Source: Anaeromyxobacter soli (lineage in GTDB: Bacteria > Myxococcota > Myxococcia > Myxococcales > Anaeromyxobacteraceae). Taken from it: 64,000 bases of DNA. The notes under the pieces are model-generated. The model was not told the origin of the DNA and made no database searches. It saw nothing but the letters and a program-made list of their open reading frames with translations. Below, one piece after another: positions 62,808 to 64,000 of the stretch. The stretch lies in assembly GCF_022808855.1 (NCBI RefSeq), contig NZ_JAKZLF010000018.1:1-64000 (forward strand), read 5' to 3'. The translations under genes and the position numbers were made by a program. Numbering within the stretch: the first letter of the stretch is position 1; each line of letters starts with the position of its first letter.

Positions 62808-62913
62808 AACCTGCGCGTCCCCGCGAACGCGGGCGCGCAGGTTCACGGGCCCCGCCGAGCGGGGGTGGGGCCCCGACGAGCTTCGCTCGGCGGGGCGGGG
62901 GACGCAATCCCCC
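62808..62913 (+). repeat. Composite hairpin repeat, copy 3, upstream of queA
   Basis: A long stem (AACCTGCGCG at 62808-62817 with CGCGCAGGTT at 62834-62843) abuts the core from 62844. The first core hairpin pairs GGGCCCCGCC with GGTGGGGCCC (10 pairs, one G-T). The second stem is identical to copy 1, and GGGGGA/TCCCCC closes the element 8 nt before the queA start. Confidence 0.8.
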
Positions 62914-62921
62914 GGCAAAAG

Positions 62922-63959
62922 ATGAAACTCTCGGACTTCGACTACGGTCTGCCCGAGGCGCTCGTAGCGCAGGAGCCGGCAGAGCCGCGCGACGCCTCGC
63001 GCCTGCTCGTCGTCCCGCCGGACGGCCCGCTCCGGCACCGCGGCTTCGCGGAGCTCCCGGCGCTGCTCGCCCCCGGCGATCTCCTCGTCTTCAACGACAC
63101 GAAGGTCATCCCGGCGCGGCTCGTCGGGACGAAGCCGACCGGCGGCAAGGTGGAGCTGCTCCTGTGCGAGCCGCTCGCGGGCGGGCTCGGCCGGCGCTGG
63201 CGCGCGATGGGGCAGGCCTCGAAGCCGATCCGCGAGGGGACCACGCTCGCGTTCGGCGAGCTGGAGGCGCGCGTCGAGGCGAGCGAGGGCGAGGGCTTCT
63301 ACGTCGTGACGCTCGACCGCGAGGGCGAGGCGCTCGAGGCGGCGCTCGCGCGCGCGGGCCGGATCCCCCTGCCGCCGTACATCCGGCGCGCGCCCTCCGA
63401 GGCGGACCGCGAGCGGTACCAGACGATCTGGGCGCGCGCCCCCGGCAGCGCGGCCGCGCCGACGGCGGGCCTCCACTTCACCGAGGCGGTCCTCGCCGCG
63501 CTCGAGGCGCGCGGCGTCGCGCGCACGGCCGTCACGCTCCACGTCGGCCCCGGGACGTTCCTGCCGGTCCGCGGCGACTCCATCGAAGGCCACCGGATGC
63601 ACGCGGAGCAGTACGAGGTCCGGCCGGAGGCCGCCGCCGCCATCGCGGCCTGCCGGGCGCGCGGCGGCCGGATCGTCGCCGTCGGGACCACCTCGGTGCG
63701 CACGCTCGAGAGCGCCTGGCGTGACGGCGCCGTCGCGGCGGGCTCCGGACGCACCACGCTCTTCATCCGTCCCGGCCATCGGTTCCGCGCGGTCGACGCG
63801 CTCGTCACGAACTTCCACCTGCCGCGCTCGACCCTGCTCATGCTGGTGTGTGCGTTCGGCGGGGCCGAGCGGGTCCTCGCCGCCTACCGTGAGGCGGTCG
63901 CGCGCCGATATCGGTTCTTCAGCTACGGCGACGCCATGCTCCTCTCGCGGCCGTCTTGA
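62922..63959 (+). CDS. queA: S-adenosylmethionine:tRNA ribosyltransferase-isomerase
   Basis: This 345-residue enzyme makes epoxyqueuosine in tRNA from preQ1. It begins MKLSDFDYGLPEALVAQEPA, the usual start, with LVFNDTKVIPARL, PTAGLHFTE, VTLHVGPGTFLPV and NFHLPRSTLLMLV in order. A frame-open GTG 57 nt upstream would add 19 residues from the repeat element, but the canonical start at 62922 is preferred. The hairpin element directly precedes it. Confidence 0.95.
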   Translation: MKLSDFDYGLPEALVAQEPAEPRDASRLLVVPPDGPLRHRGFAELPALLAPGDLLVFNDTKVIPARLVGTKPTGGKVELLLCEPLAGGLGRRWRAMGQASKPIREGTTLAFGELEARVEASEGEGFYVVTLDREGEALEAALARAGRIPLPPYIRRAPSEADRERYQTIWARAPGSAAAPTAGLHFTEAVLAALEARGVARTAVTLHVGPGTFLPVRGDSIEGHRMHAEQYEVRPEAAAAIAACRARGGRIVAVGTTSVRTLESAWRDGAVAAGSGRTTLFIRPGHRFRAVDALVTNFHLPRSTLLMLVCAFGGAERVLAAYREAVARRYRFFSYGDAMLLSRPS

Positions 63960-64000
63960 CGGAGCGTCCGCCCAGGTCCGCCCGTGCTATAGGATCTCGA

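Noticed and set aside
62865..62921. A longer queA start
   Set aside because: The added 19 residues come from the repeat, and the known QueA N-terminus starts at 62922.
1..64000. tRNA genes, CRISPR arrays, prophage or transposase genes
   Set aside because: None was recognised by eye; no TTCGAATC-type T-loop in context, no spaced direct repeats, no transposase motif.

Overview
The window is very GC-rich DNA with dense genes, third codon positions that are almost all G or C, and long open frames on the antisense of real genes. Several features point to a myxobacterium, most likely Anaeromyxobacter or a close relative: a metalloprotease with a MYXO-CTERM-like tail, a GlnRS with an appended YqeY domain, an 11-gene complex I operon, and duplicated Hsp70-type and AAA+ genes. 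The genus is inferred from gene content and was not checked by a search. No tRNA, rRNA, CRISPR array, prophage or insertion sequence was recognised.

Layout. 1-7.3 kb: a partial glycine-rich lipoprotein, an alpha/beta hydrolase, DJ-1/PfpI, and a leftward set gltX, glnS, GNAT. 7.4-11.8 kb: two exported proteins (the second a metalloprotease with a sorting-type tail), a MEMO family protein, a CPBP membrane protease and a dGTPase. 11.8-14.1 kb: gene-poor, with an HNH endonuclease gene and a long palindrome. 14.1-22.9 kb: a class II amidotransferase-like protein without the usual Cys, an Hsp70/J-domain/CvpA operon facing a ClpX-like gene, a deoxyhypusine synthase-like/agmatinase operon, an Rrf2 regulator and a PHP phosphoesterase. 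23-41.5 kb: two head-to-head complex I operons, nuoABCDHIJKLMN leftward and nuoABCDGHI rightward, from a 158-bp shared control region. 41.7-53.7 kb: membrane proteins, PolX, a PEGA lipoprotein, MoaB, a lone receiver domain, a DUF2400 protein, a GT39 transferase, a DacZ-like diadenylate cyclase and DksA. 53.7-58.4 kb: a thiamine-binding-type protein, bifunctional Rel, RidA and two orphans. 58.5-64 kb: two divergent lysine 2,3-aminomutase paralogues, DedA, SpoIID and queA.

How the genes work together. The nuo cluster supplies an energy-conserving quinone reductase core twice, but only one set of proton-pumping subunits, and no nuoE or nuoF is present. Genes for three stress or second-messenger activities (c-di-AMP synthesis, DksA, ppGpp metabolism) lie within 5 kb. 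The deoxyhypusine synthase-like/agmatinase pair suggests a non-standard polyamine route.

Non-coding signals. A roughly 70-100 bp composite hairpin repeat occurs three times in the same orientation (near 11.9, 21.4 and 62.8 kb), with paired substitutions in one stem. Several genes have a TANNNT box exactly 6-7 nt before the start codon, which suggests leaderless transcripts.
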